Source: DASUBV01 sp036501025
GTDB lineage: Bacteria > Actinomycetota > Actinomycetes > Streptosporangiales > Streptosporangiaceae
Direction: 5' to 3'
DNA length: 64,000 bases
Assembly: GCA_036501025.1 (NCBI GenBank)
Contig: DASYBB010000237.1
Location: 5,304-69,303, forward strand
Shown in pieces: positions 42,087 to 50,427 of the stretch. Made by a program: the position numbers and the translations under genes. Numbering within the stretch: the first letter of the stretch is position 1; the number at the start of each line of letters is the position of its first letter. The notes beneath the pieces were generated by a model, which had not been told where the DNA came from, made no database searches, and saw only the letters and a list, made by a program, of their open reading frames with translations.

Positions 42087-42212
42087 GCGGCGCCTCCGCC
42101 CGGATGGGCCCCTGGCCAAACCGCACCCGATGACGGGGGGTTCGCGGTACCTTAGCGGCACTTGCCTATCACCGGGCGTTACGTGGGTCCGGCGCTGACG
42201 AGGAAGTGCGAC

Positions 42213-42929
42213 ATGAGCGGCAGCTCCCACCACGCGCGCCGGGCCTACCGTCCGGCGCATCCCCCCTTCACCGCCTTCCCCATCGCGGCCTACGTGTTCG
42301 CGGCGGCGTTCGACACGGCGTCCCTGATCGGCGGGCCGCGCCATTCCTGGGCCGTGCAGTTATGGCACGCGGGCACGTTCGTCCTCATCGCAGGGCTGGT
42401 GACGTGCCTGATGGCCATGGGCAGCGGATTCCGCGACCTGGTCCGGTTCGCGGCGCGCTGGGCGGGCGATGGCCGGCCCAGTAACAGCTCGGGCCTGGCC
42501 GACGGGACCACGACGGTGGCCGCCCATGTCGCCGTCGTCGCGGGCACGTTCATGATCGGATCGGGCGACCTGGCGTGGCGGCTCACCGATCAGGGCAGCC
42601 GGGCTGCGGCGCCGGTCGGGGCCGCGGCCTTGTCGCTGGCGGCGGCGGTCGCGGCGGGCACGGGCGGGTTCCTGGGCGGGAAGCTGGTCTTCAGCCACGG
42701 GATAGGCGTGCGCCGGCCGGCCTTGGCGGCCGGGCTGGACGGCGGGCTCGCCGGGGCTGGCGGGCGGGCGGGGGGCGGCGGGCTGGCCGGGGCGGGCGGC
42801 CTGGCGGAAGCCGGCGGTCTGGCCGGGCCGGGCGGGCTGGCCGCGCCGGGCGGGCTGGCCGGGACCGATCGCGGGCGGCCGGGGGCGGCTGGCGGACTGG
42901 CGGGGCCGGCGACTAAGAACTTGCCGTAA
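42213..42929 (+). CDS. DUF2231 family membrane protein with Gly-rich tail
   Basis: A 238-residue protein. Four hydrophobic segments (AHPPFTAFPIAAYVFAAAFD, then WHAGTFVLIAGLVTCLMAMG and two more) carry the HPPxxxFPI start typical of DUF2231. The last 55 residues are a Gly-Leu-Ala-rich tail made of five 18-bp repeats. ATG 42213 has GAGGAAG eight bases upstream; the earlier TTG adds 17 poor residues. Function unknown; some relatives sit beside haem or redox genes. No operator copy is found on this gene. Confidence 0.8.
   Translation: MSGSSHHARRAYRPAHPPFTAFPIAAYVFAAAFDTASLIGGPRHSWAVQLWHAGTFVLIAGLVTCLMAMGSGFRDLVRFAARWAGDGRPSNSSGLADGTTTVAAHVAVVAGTFMIGSGDLAWRLTDQGSRAAAPVGAAALSLAAAVAAGTGGFLGGKLVFSHGIGVRRPALAAGLDGGLAGAGGRAGGGGLAGAGGLAEAGGLAGPGGLAAPGGLAGTDRGRPGAAGGLAGPATKNLP
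42777..42866 (+). repeat. 18-bp minisatellite, five copies, in the DUF2231 gene
   Basis: Five in-frame copies of an 18-base unit (consensus GGCGGGCTGGCCGGGSCG) encode Gly-Gly-Leu-Ala-Gly-Ala/Pro repeats at the C-terminus. Confidence 0.9.
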
Positions 42930-43109
42930 CCTGCGGCTGGGCGTGATCATGGCCAGGGAGCGCAGGAAGGCCGGGCACGGGACGTCGCGGCCGGATGCCC
43001 CACGGCGGTCGGCGGACGGCGGAACCTGCTGCGCTGACCTCGGCATCAGCATCAGAATCGGCAACGGACCCGCGCTCGCTGAGCGGGAGGTCTCCGGGAT
43101 GGGACGGGC

Positions 43110-44360
43110 GTGGCGCGGCGCGAGCTGACCTCGGTCCCCGCGGAAGCACAGCCCGGCAAGGTGCCCCTGACTCCCAAGGTCCGCGCGCTGCTCATCTTCG
43201 TGTGCGTTCTGGTCCTGGTCGACACCGTGTTCTTCACGGCGCTCACCCCCCTGCTGCCGTTTTACGTCCGCACCGCCGGGCTGACCAAGTCCGGGGCCGG
43301 GCTGCTGGTGGCCGCCTACCCGCTGGGCACCCTGGTCGGCGCGCTGCCCGGCGGGCTGCTGGCCTCGCGGCTGGGCTGCCGCGTCACCGTGGTCATGGGC
43401 CTGGCGCTGATGAGCGTGTCGACGCTCGTCTTCGGCTGGGCGTCCGCGCCCGCCGTGCTGGACATCGCCCGGTTCGTGCAAGGCCTGGGCGGCGCCTGCA
43501 CCTGGGCGGCCGGGCTCGCCTGGCTCACGACTGTCGGCCCGCCGGAGCGGCGCGGCGAGCTGCTCGGCACGGCCATGGGTGCCGCCGTCGGCGGAGCCCT
43601 GCTCGGCCCGGCGATCGGGGCCATCGGCAGCCGCACCGGGACCGGGCCGGCGTTCTCGGCGGCCGCCGTGGCCGGCGCAGCGCTGATCGTCGCGGCCTTC
43701 CTGGTGCCGCGGCCGCATGGCAGAAACATGCAGGGACTGCGGGCCGCGCTGCCCGCGCTCCGCGACCGCCAGGTCGCCGCCGGGATGTGGCTCACGACGG
43801 TGCCCGGGCTGGCCTTCGGCGTGATCGACACGCTCGCGCCGCTGCGGATGAGCGCGCTGGGCCTCACGGCCACGCTGATCGGCGGCACCTTCCTGCTCGA
43901 GGCCGCGCTCGAGACCGGCCTGTCGCCCCTGGCCGGGCGGCTGTCGGACCGGCACGGCGCGCTGATGCCCATCCAGCTGTCCCTGATCGCCGCGGTGCTG
44001 GTCAGCCTGCTGGCGCCGACCGCCCGGCCGGGCGTCGTGCTCATCGTGGTGCTCGTCATCGGCATGCCCGGCTTCGGCACCATGTTCGCGCCGGCCACCG
44101 CGCTGCTCAGCGGCGGCGCGCACCGGCTGGGGCTGAGCCAGGGGCTGGCGTTCGGGCTGGGCAACCTGGCCTGGGCCAGCGGGCAGGCGGTGGCGGCCGC
44201 GGCCAGCGGCGCTATCGCCGAGGCCACCTCGGACCTGGTTCCCTACCTGCTGCTCGCCGCCATCTGCCTGGCCACGCTGATCGCGATCCGGCCGTCCGGG
44301 CGACGGCTGGCCGCCGGGGCACGGCGGGCCATCCGCAGCGCCCGGCGCCCGTCGTCTTAG
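43110..44360 (+). CDS. Major facilitator superfamily transporter
   Basis: A 416-residue carrier with twelve TMs. The A-like loop motif between TM2 and TM3 is GGLLASRLGCRVTV, and the second half has LAGRLSDRHGALMP at the equivalent place. TM1 begins VRALLIFVCVLVLVDTVFFT, as in DHA1-type drug exporters. Substrate unknown. GTG 43110 is the first plausible start, with a GATGGGAC stretch upstream. Whether it belongs to the amine regulon is doubtful because no operator is seen here. Confidence 0.88.
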   Translation: MARRELTSVPAEAQPGKVPLTPKVRALLIFVCVLVLVDTVFFTALTPLLPFYVRTAGLTKSGAGLLVAAYPLGTLVGALPGGLLASRLGCRVTVVMGLALMSVSTLVFGWASAPAVLDIARFVQGLGGACTWAAGLAWLTTVGPPERRGELLGTAMGAAVGGALLGPAIGAIGSRTGTGPAFSAAAVAGAALIVAAFLVPRPHGRNMQGLRAALPALRDRQVAAGMWLTTVPGLAFGVIDTLAPLRMSALGLTATLIGGTFLLEAALETGLSPLAGRLSDRHGALMPIQLSLIAAVLVSLLAPTARPGVVLIVVLVIGMPGFGTMFAPATALLSGGAHRLGLSQGLAFGLGNLAWASGQAVAAAASGAIAEATSDLVPYLLLAAICLATLIAIRPSGRRLAAGARRAIRSARRPSS

Positions 44361-44382
44361 GCTGCCGCCCGCATAGCGGCCG

Positions 44383-45147
44383 CTACTGGCCGCCGTTGAC
44401 GTCGAGTTCGGCGCCAGTGATCCACTGGCCGCGGCTGGACACGAGGAAGGCCACTGCCTCGGCGATGTCACGGGCGTCACCGAAACGTCCGAGCGGTACG
44501 TTCTTCGCCAGCGCCGCCAGGGGCGCCCCGATGGCGTCGGCGATGGTCTGCAGGATCGCGGTTCCGCCCGGCGTCTCCACCGGCCCGGGGGTGACCACGT
44601 TGACGCGGATCCCGGCAGGGGCAAGCGCCTTGGCCAGGCCCTTGCTGTAAGTGGCGAGCGCGGCCTTGGCCGCGGCGTAGTGCAGCACCGGAGGCTGCGG
44701 GTTTTTGGCCGCGCCGGTGCTGATGTTGATGATCGCCGCCCCGGCCCCGGACTCCTGGAGGGCCGGCAGCGATGCGTTGATCACCCGGACGGCGGACAGG
44801 AAGTTGACGTCGATGGAGTCCTGCCACTCGTGGTCCGGGATCGCGGCCGGGCCGCCCGGGTAGGCCCTGGCCGCTCCGGCCGCGTTGACCACGATGTCGA
44901 GGCCGCCGAGTTCCTCCGCGGCCTGCCTGGCCAGCTGCTCCGCCCCGGAGGCTGAGCGGAGGTCGGCGGCGATGAAGGTCGCGCCCTTCGGCGTGTCGGC
45001 GGCGGCGGAGCGGGCGCTGGTCACGACGCTGGCACTGCCGTCGAGCAGCCGCCGCACGACCGCTGCCCCGATGCCGCGGGACCCGCCGGTGACGAGCGCC
45101 CGGCGTCCCTGGAACTCGTCCGGCAGTGCGTCGGTGGGAACGTACAT
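44383..45147 (-). CDS. SDR family oxidoreductase
   Basis: A 254-residue short-chain dehydrogenase. NAD(P) motif ALVTGGSRGIGAAVV, NNAG equivalent VVNAAGAARAY, catalytic Ser in IINISTGAAKNPQ and the YxxxK pair in LHYAAAKAALATYSKGLAKA, then VNVVTPGPVETPGG. Substrate not identifiable. ATG 45147 follows AGAGGA by seven bases; the upstream in-frame start would add 15 residues. Its promoter region holds two inverted copies of a 12-bp element, and a MarR gene lies upstream in the same direction, so it is probably MarR-controlled. Confidence 0.88.
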   Translation of the reverse strand: MYVPTDALPDEFQGRRALVTGGSRGIGAAVVRRLLDGSASVVTSARSAAADTPKGATFIAADLRSASGAEQLARQAAEELGGLDIVVNAAGAARAYPGGPAAIPDHEWQDSIDVNFLSAVRVINASLPALQESGAGAAIINISTGAAKNPQPPVLHYAAAKAALATYSKGLAKALAPAGIRVNVVTPGPVETPGGTAILQTIADAIGAPLAALAKNVPLGRFGDARDIAEAVAFLVSSRGQWITGAELDVNGGQ

Positions 45148-45213
45148 GCTGATTCCTCTCAGTGCTGGCGATGTGTCCGTTGACACACTCACGAGGTACT
45201 AGCTGTGTACAGT

Positions 45214-45340
45214 AAAACTACTAGCGGTACTCAGTAATTCCCCACGGCTGGCACGAAGTGGCTGACGTGCGAACAGGTCGAATCCGAACTGGCCGGAGCC
45301 AGCGTCGAGGTGGCACATGCTGTATCCAGCTAGTAGTTTT
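45214..45340. promoter_or_regulatory. Two inverted copies of a 12-bp element upstream of the SDR gene
   Basis: AAAACTACTAGC at 45214-45225 and its exact complement GCTAGTAGTTTT at 45329-45340, 103 bases apart, in the 281-base gap between the SDR and MarR genes. The first copy is flanked by further GTACTAGC/CTAGCGGTAC symmetry. Likely binding sites of the neighbouring MarR protein; the distance would allow looping. Confidence 0.5.
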
Positions 45341-45428
45341 GTGCGATCTGAGCCGCATGAGAGGTGCTGCGCCGACCGTCGGGGCGTGAACCTGCGCACG
45401 GCCCCGGCCGCCGGAGGGGCGACGAGCC

Positions 45429-45893
45429 TCAGTCGCCGGCCACGAGGCGCGTTCGATTCCGCATCGCCTGCGTCAGCAGCGGCGTGATGGCCAGCAGCTG
45501 ATCCTGCTGCTCGACCGGGAGGTCCCCGAAAGCGGCGCTGACCGCCGCCTGGAATTGCGGCCAGTAGGTCGCAAGGTGCTTGCCGCCCAGTTCGGTCATG
45601 CTGATGACCGTGCTGCGGCCGTCGGCGGGATTCGGCGCACGCGAGACCAGGCCCTCCGAGACCAGTGCCGCGACCAGCGCGGTGACCCGGCGCTGGGTGA
45701 TGTTCAGCGACAAGGCCAGCGCCGTCATCGTCTGGTCGCCGTGCTGCCCGAGCCCGCGAAGCAGGCGCAACCGGATGTAGCTGACCGAGGCGGCCGGAGT
45801 ACAGACCGTAACCCAGCGGCCCCACGCGGGTCCCAGGTCCGTAAACGCGGCCGCGAGTTCCTCTTGTCGGTTCTTCGCCACCCGCCGCGCCAT
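45429..45893 (-). CDS. MarR family transcriptional regulator
   Basis: A 154-residue regulator with the MarR winged HTH: LRLLRGLGQHGDQTMTALAL followed by SLNITQRRVTALVAALVSEG and the wing NPADGRSTVISMTELGGKHL. Start ATG 45893 (MARRVAKNRQEELAAAF); the longer open frame upstream overlaps the divergent HAD gene and is not credible. MarR proteins are usually dimeric repressors released by small aromatic or oxidising ligands. Its likely target is the downstream SDR gene. Confidence 0.88.
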   Translation of the reverse strand: MARRVAKNRQEELAAAFTDLGPAWGRWVTVCTPAASVSYIRLRLLRGLGQHGDQTMTALALSLNITQRRVTALVAALVSEGLVSRAPNPADGRSTVISMTELGGKHLATYWPQFQAAVSAAFGDLPVEQQDQLLAITPLLTQAMRNRTRLVAGD

Positions 45894-45986
45894 GAGACCG
45901 GATTCTATCTGGTCAGGAACGACCGGCCCGGAGCAGAAGCAGTCGCGGGCAGGCCGGCCGAGCGGGGCGGGGCGTAGTCTGCGGAT

Positions 45987-46778
45987 GTGAGCGGGCGGGC
46001 CGTCCTGTGGGACTTTGACGGGACGCTGGCCACCCGCCCGGGCCACTGGGGGGCGTGCCTGGTCGAGGTGCTGGATGCGCGCGAGCCGGGGCACGGCCTG
46101 ACTCGCGGCGACCTGGCCCCGTTCCTGCACACCGGGTTTCCCTGGCACGACCACGACCAGCCGCATCCGCACCTGAGCGATCCTGACGCGTGGTGGCAGC
46201 ACATCGGGCACACCCTGCTCGGCGTCCTGACCAGCGCGAAGGTTCCGGCCGTGCGCGCCGCTGACCACTTGCGGCACTTCCGCGGTACCTACCTCGACAC
46301 GGCCCGCTGGTCGGTCTACCCGGACTCGGCCGCGGCCCTGGCCCTGGTCGCGGCGGCCGGGTGGCGCAACGTGATCGTCAGCAACCACGCTCCCGAGCTG
46401 GCCGACCTGGTCAGCGGCCTCGATCTCGGCGCGCACGTCGACGAGGTCATCACCTCAGCCCGCTGCGGTTACGAGAAGCCGCATCCGGCCATCTTCGACC
46501 TCGCCCGGCAGGCGGCGGGCCACCCGGACACGGTGTGGATGGTGGGCGACAACCCGATCGCCGACATCGCCGGCGCCGCCCGGGCTGGCATCCCCGGAGT
46601 CCTGGTTCGCACCTCCACGGCCGACGAGAAGTTCGCCGCCATGCTGGAACGCAGCTACGGCCGCCGCGGCTGGCCGGACTGGCGGCAGTACTGCGCCGTT
46701 ACCGCCCCGACCGCCGAAGCTGCCGCCCGGCGCGTTCTCGCCGCCAGCCCGAACGGCGGCAACTCAGCTACCCGTTAG
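45987..46778 (+). CDS. HAD superfamily hydrolase
   Basis: A 263-residue phosphatase-like protein. HAD motif I is LWDFDGTLAT, motif II VIVSNHAP, motif III Lys in CGYEKPHPAIF, motif IV MVGDNPIADIAGA, all intact. Substrate unknown; the class includes phosphoglycolate-type and nucleotide phosphatases. Start GTG 45987. It is divergent from the MarR gene and its 3' end overlaps the convergent YchJ gene by 11 bases. Confidence 0.88.
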   Translation: MSGRAVLWDFDGTLATRPGHWGACLVEVLDAREPGHGLTRGDLAPFLHTGFPWHDHDQPHPHLSDPDAWWQHIGHTLLGVLTSAKVPAVRAADHLRHFRGTYLDTARWSVYPDSAAALALVAAAGWRNVIVSNHAPELADLVSGLDLGAHVDEVITSARCGYEKPHPAIFDLARQAAGHPDTVWMVGDNPIADIAGAARAGIPGVLVRTSTADEKFAAMLERSYGRRGWPDWRQYCAVTAPTAEAAARRVLAASPNGGNSATR

Positions 46779-47169
46779 CGGACTCCGTGAGGGTCGGCAC
46801 GTCACTCACGTAGAACCAGCGCCGGCCCTCCCGGGCGAACCTGCTGTTCTGATGCTCGATGCCGCGCTGCCCGTCCAGCTCGAAGTGGGCCTCGAACTCG
46901 ACCGTCCCGTCGCTGTCGAACACCCCGCCGCCCGACCTGGCCAGCACGTCGAGCCGGGTCCAGCGCCCGGCGTCGGGCAAGGTCACCTGGGCCGGCCGCG
47001 TCCGCGGATGCCAGGTTTCCCGTAGGTAATCGGCGTCGCGGACGGCGAACGCGGCATACCGGGCACGCATCAGCGCATCAGCCGTCGGGGCGCTGGCCTC
47101 GCCGCGGTGAAACCGGCCGCAGCAGTCGTCGTACGTCCCGCCGGCACCACAAGGACACGAACCGTTCAT
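46768..47169 (-). CDS. YchJ family protein (UPF0225, SEC-C zinc motif)
   Basis: A 133-residue protein. The N-terminus is a SEC-C zinc-binding motif, CPCGAGGTYDDCCGRFHRGE, followed by the YchJ core PTADALMRARYAAFAVRDAD and an NTF2-like fold (VEFEAHFELDGQRGIEHQNS). Function unknown; the family is widespread. Two adjacent ATGs (47172, 47169) follow GGGGAG; the second has better spacing. Confidence 0.88.
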   Translation of the reverse strand: MNGSCPCGAGGTYDDCCGRFHRGEASAPTADALMRARYAAFAVRDADYLRETWHPRTRPAQVTLPDAGRWTRLDVLARSGGGVFDSDGTVEFEAHFELDGQRGIEHQNSRFAREGRRWFYVSDVPTLTESANG

Positions 47170-47482
47170 CATCTCCCCAGTCTGGCGGACCAAGCCACCC
47201 CGAGCCGCCACAATCCCGCACCCAACTCCGAGCAAGACCTCCGGTAGCACGCATCCAGCAAGGCCGCTCCGGCGCCGGACCAACCCGGACGGGGTCTCCG
47301 CCGAGGGCAGAGACGACGCTCTTAGTGGTTCGCATCGTGCGTCGTTTCCGCGGTGCGATCCGGACCAGTAACCCCCGGATCCCTCAACGGCCGACCCAGG
47401 CGAGGTCGCCCCACCCGGGCGCGGCCGCGGAGACAGCCATGCCGTCCAGCCAGGCCCGGCGCAGCCGCGTTCGCCGGGGGTT

Positions 47483-47502
47483 CCGGGGGGTCGTCCCCCC
47501 GG
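47483..47502 (-). terminator. Second hairpin downstream of tmRNA
   Basis: CCGGGGGG and CCCCCCGG (8 bp, perfect) with a TCGT tetraloop; about 60 bases downstream of the tmRNA 3' end, behind the main terminator. Possible backup terminator. Confidence 0.5.
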
Positions 47503-47512
47503 GCAAAATGAC

Positions 47513-47556
47513 GGCCCACGCTGCAGCTCGCCAGCGGCGAGCAAGCAGCATGGGCC
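47513..47556 (-). terminator. Intrinsic terminator of tmRNA
   Basis: A long stem of about 20 bp (47513-47532 with 47536-47556, a few mismatches, 3-base loop) starts six bases beyond the tmRNA 3' end and is followed on the minus strand by GTCATTTTG, a short U-run. It fits an intrinsic terminator. Confidence 0.75.
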
Positions 47557-47562
47557 GGCTCG

Positions 47563-47943
47563 TGGAGGTGGCGGGAATCGAACCCGCGTCCTTCAGTACA
47601 TCACCAGGGCTTCTCCGGGCGCAGCCTGCTGTGTTTTTCTCAGCCCCGGCAGTCACGCAGGCAAGCTGCCGACGGGCTCAGTCGCTGTTTGATGTCCCGC
47701 CTAGCCCCGCGACCGGGCCGGGCAGTGGATCCCCCTAGCTGATGCCAGACACCGGGCCGGAGGAACTCCCGGGCTGACAGCACCTACCTACTCGCGGTTA
47801 TTAGGCCGCGAGAGCGTAGGCGGTGCGACTGCTCTTTGAATTGGCAGTTATATGTTTGCGGTATCTGGATTTACGAGGTAGGCACCGCAACCCTCGGCCC
47901 GCTTCCCCTGGATCAACCACCGAAGTCGAAGCCTGTCACCCCC
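47563..47943 (-). ncRNA. ssrA: Transfer-messenger RNA (tmRNA)
   Basis: 381 bases. The 5' end GGGGGUGACAGGCUUCGAC pairs in a 7-bp acceptor stem with CACCUCC at the 3' end; the T-arm reads GGGUUCGAUUCCCGCC. The CCA end is not encoded (discriminator A). The reading frame resumes at GCC and encodes the tag ANSKSSRTAYALAA followed by UAA UAA, ending in the ALAA degron as in other actinobacteria. tmRNA rescues stalled ribosomes with SmpB, whose gene lies about 2.5 kb upstream on the same strand. Ends are assigned from the acceptor stem. Confidence 0.95.
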
Positions 47944-48134
47944 TGTTGAGTTGTACAGAGCACGCTACCTGACGCGCTCCGTATGGTCCAACGAGAACCG
48001 GGCTCCGGGTATGCCCCGGACCGGTCGGCCCGCATCCGGGGCAAGCGGCGCATAACGCCGCCGCGAGCGCAGAACGCCCGATGGGCTGTCCGCAGAGCGC
48101 GGATCCCACCGGGCATCCATCAGGGGTGATGAGG

Positions 48135-48178
48135 CCCCCGCGGGCGCTGGCGGTGGCCGAAGAATGCGCCCGCGGGGG
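48135..48178 (-). terminator. Long GC-rich hairpin (13-bp arms)
   Basis: CCCCCGCGGGCGC at 48135-48147 pairs perfectly with 48166-48178 (18-base loop); G-U pairing extends it. Lies about 220 bases downstream of the PBP-like stop and 190 bases upstream of tmRNA; terminator or RNA structure. Confidence 0.45.
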
Positions 48179-48211
48179 TCGACCGGCAGGGTCGGGGCCG
48201 GTCCCATTGGT

Positions 48212-48238
48212 CCGGGCCTCCCCCGAGATGAGGCCCGG
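48212..48238 (-). terminator. Hairpin (9-bp arms)
   Basis: CCGGGCCTC at 48212-48220 and GAGGCCCGG at 48230-48238, 9-base loop, in the gap downstream of the PBP-like gene. No U-tract on either side. Confidence 0.4.
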
Positions 48239-48393
48239 CTCTCACCACGACTGGGCCGCAACCCCCCAAGCGGCACCCCAGTCATCTATGAAGACGTCAG
48301 GCAACGACCGGAAGGTTGCTCACAGTTGTCAAAAAGGAGGTAATAACCGGGTCATGACCTGCCACGTCCCGGGGACAGGCCCGTCGCGGGGGT

Positions 48394-50274
48394 TCAGCCC
48401 TGCAGGTTGGTCAGGAAACTCCCGGCCAGCGTGGCCGCGGAAGTATCGGGCGACCTGGTGAACTCCAGGATGGCGAAGGCGACGCCGCCCTGGTAGCCGA
48501 CGAACCAGGAGGAGCCGAGCCCCTTGCCCACGGAGCCGGGGCCGGTGGTCCCGACCTGCCCGTAGACCGGGGGGCCGGCCACGTTGGCCGGCTGTCCCGC
48601 GCCGCTGGTCACGGTGGCCCGCATGAGGCTGCGCAGCGACGCGACGATCCGGGCGTCGAACGGCTGCGAGGGCTTCGCGGTGCGCTGGCCGGAGACCAGC
48701 GTGGGCGGGGTCCAGGTGCCCGACTGGACGAGCCCGGCGGCCAGCGCCATGGCCAGCGGGCTGACCCGGACGCCGGCGCCGCCGACCGACGTGGCGGCGA
48801 TCTGGCCGTACCCGGTCGGGTTGCCGATCGTGCCGGAGCTGGCGTTGATCTTGAGCTGCCACTTGGCGCCGATCCCGAAGTCGGCCGCGGCGGTGGCCAG
48901 GTCGTGGGCGCTCAGCTGCATCGACAGGCCGGCGAAGGCCGTGCCGCAGGCGTGCGCGAAGTCGACGGAGAACAGCGGCTGGGCGCCCAGGTCGGCCTCG
49001 ACCGGCTGATTGGAGAAGCTCTGGCCGCCGACGCTGTTCTGCGCCTTGCACGGGATCCGGCTGGTGACGTCGAACCCGCTTTGCAGCAGCGCGGCGGTGG
49101 AGATGATGGTGAACGCCTGGCCGGGCTGGTACAGGCCCGCCAGGGGGTCGACCAGGGGCATGCCGCGACCGTGCTTGGCCGCGACGGCCAGGATCTTCCC
49201 GGTGCCGGTCTGGACGGCGACGATGGCGGCCGTGCCGGCCTGGTCCGCGACCGCACGGTCGGCCGCGACCTGCACGTGGCTGTCGAGCGTGGTCCGGACG
49301 GGCACGCCGGGGTTGCCCTTCCAGCTGTGCAGCAGCTTGACCTGGTGGCCCGCCGCGTTCTGGACGACCACCGAGGTGGTCGGGGAGCCGGTCAGCGTCC
49401 GCTGGTAGGCGGCCTGGAGGCCGGACAGGCCGACAGTGTCGCCGGGCCGGTAGGGCACCCCGTCGGCCCGGAGGATCTGCGCCGTCTCGGTGCCGACCGA
49501 CCCGGTGACCACGGGCGCGATGCTGTCGAACAGGCGCGCGAAGTGCTGCCGTATCTGGACCCCGGGCACCTTGTGGAGCTGGCGGCGCCAGGCGGCGTAG
49601 GTGGAGGGCTGCAGCTGGAGCAGCGGCAGGAAGCCGTTCGACGGCGCGGCGACGATCTGGCCGTAGACCTGGGCCGGATCGAGCCCGGCCACGGTGGCCA
49701 GGGCGTCGGCGGTCGCGGTCGGGTCGGCCAGGGCGCCGGGGTGCACGCCGACCGCGTAGACGGCGGAGGGGACGGCCAGCGGGCGGCCGGCCTGGTCCTC
49801 GAGCTGGGCCCGGGCGGGCGAGCTGCCGACCACGGCCAGCCGGTCGCCCGGCCGCAGTCCGGGCACGATGACCGACGGGCTCCAGATCACCCGCCAGCCG
49901 GAACTGCCCGCGCGCATCGTGAACCGGCCCCGGTAGGTCCAGTTCAGGCCGCTGCTGCCCAGGTCGACGGACGCCTGGAAGGTGGCCGTGGCGTGATCGC
50001 CGTGCTGGCTGATGCCGGCGATCTGCAGGACCAGGTCGGCCGCGTCGAGCTGGCGGTAGGCGCCGGCCAGCGCATCGGTGACCACGGCCGGCTTACCGGT
50101 GGTCATGGCCGCGGCGGCCTTGTAATGCCCGTTCTCCCAGGCCAGCAAGAACGACTGCACGGTTGGCTCAGCCGACGCCTCGCCGCCCTGGACCAGGCCG
50201 AAGCTGATCACGACGATGATCACCACGACCGCGGCGATCTTGCCCATCATGGCTCGCGGCAGACGCGCCACCAT
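48394..50274 (-). CDS. Penicillin-binding-protein homologue lacking catalytic motifs
   Basis: A 626-residue protein from ATG 50274: one N-terminal TM (MMGKIAAVVVIIVVISFGLV), an NTF2-like MecA_N domain (about residues 30-150), a dimerisation-type linker, and a C-terminal transpeptidase-like domain. The fold is clear, but all three active-site motifs are changed. SxxK (PGSTFK in active enzymes) reads YQPGQAFTIIS (codons near 49108-49125). SxN reads AHACGTAF. KTG reads YGQVGTTGPG. It should therefore be inactive as transpeptidase and unable to acylate beta-lactams. An upstream in-frame ATG at 50415, 12 bases after smpB, would add 47 Arg/Pro-rich residues and is possible. Lying with ftsEX and smpB, a structural or regulatory wall role is plausible. 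Confidence 0.8.
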   Translation of the reverse strand: MVARLPRAMMGKIAAVVVIIVVISFGLVQGGEASAEPTVQSFLLAWENGHYKAAAAMTTGKPAVVTDALAGAYRQLDAADLVLQIAGISQHGDHATATFQASVDLGSSGLNWTYRGRFTMRAGSSGWRVIWSPSVIVPGLRPGDRLAVVGSSPARAQLEDQAGRPLAVPSAVYAVGVHPGALADPTATADALATVAGLDPAQVYGQIVAAPSNGFLPLLQLQPSTYAAWRRQLHKVPGVQIRQHFARLFDSIAPVVTGSVGTETAQILRADGVPYRPGDTVGLSGLQAAYQRTLTGSPTTSVVVQNAAGHQVKLLHSWKGNPGVPVRTTLDSHVQVAADRAVADQAGTAAIVAVQTGTGKILAVAAKHGRGMPLVDPLAGLYQPGQAFTIISTAALLQSGFDVTSRIPCKAQNSVGGQSFSNQPVEADLGAQPLFSVDFAHACGTAFAGLSMQLSAHDLATAAADFGIGAKWQLKINASSGTIGNPTGYGQIAATSVGGAGVRVSPLAMALAAGLVQSGTWTPPTLVSGQRTAKPSQPFDARIVASLRSLMRATVTSGAGQPANVAGPPVYGQVGTTGPGSVGKGLGSSWFVGYQGGVAFAILEFTRSPDTSAATLAGSFLTNLQG

Positions 50275-50427
50275 GCTGCCCCCGGTTTTCCTGTTCCCGT
50301 CCCCGGTCCCCCTGGCCCGGTTGTCCCGCGACGGCGGCCCCGGCCGTATCGGCGCGGGGCGCGGGGCACGGTGCGCGGCGGCGTGCGCGCCGCGGCTACG
50401 CGTGCGCGGCGTCATCCGCCACCCCCG

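Larger units (their letters stand above)
47170..47562. other. 393-base stretch without a credible gene
   Basis: It lies between the YchJ start and the tmRNA 3' end. Its tmRNA-proximal end holds two strong hairpins listed as terminators (47513-47556 and 47483-47502). Open frames here are low-complexity antisense shadows. The rest presumably carries the YchJ promoter; I see nothing else recognisable. Confidence 0.5.
47944..48393. other. 450-base non-coding, structured gap between tmRNA and the PBP-like gene
   Basis: Contains the tmRNA promoter on the minus strand (a -10-like TACAAC lies six bases before the 5' end) and two strong hairpins (48135-48178 and 48212-48238). No reading frame has credible composition. 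An AAAGGAGGT at about 48334-48342 precedes an ATG on the plus strand, but the frame is only 35 codons and runs into the PBP-like gene. Confidence 0.5.

Noticed and set aside
42943..43128. Short frame between the DUF2231 and MFS genes
   Set aside because: Low-complexity residues and no ribosome site; ends inside the MFS gene.
45199..45825. Open frame antisense/out of frame over the MarR gene
   Set aside because: It has no recognisable domain, is Arg/Pro-rich and covers the MarR gene in another frame.
48358..48461. Plus-strand frame of 35 codons after a consensus AAAGGAGGT
   Set aside because: Spacing to the ATG is about 15 bases, composition is poor, and it runs antisense into the end of the PBP-like gene.
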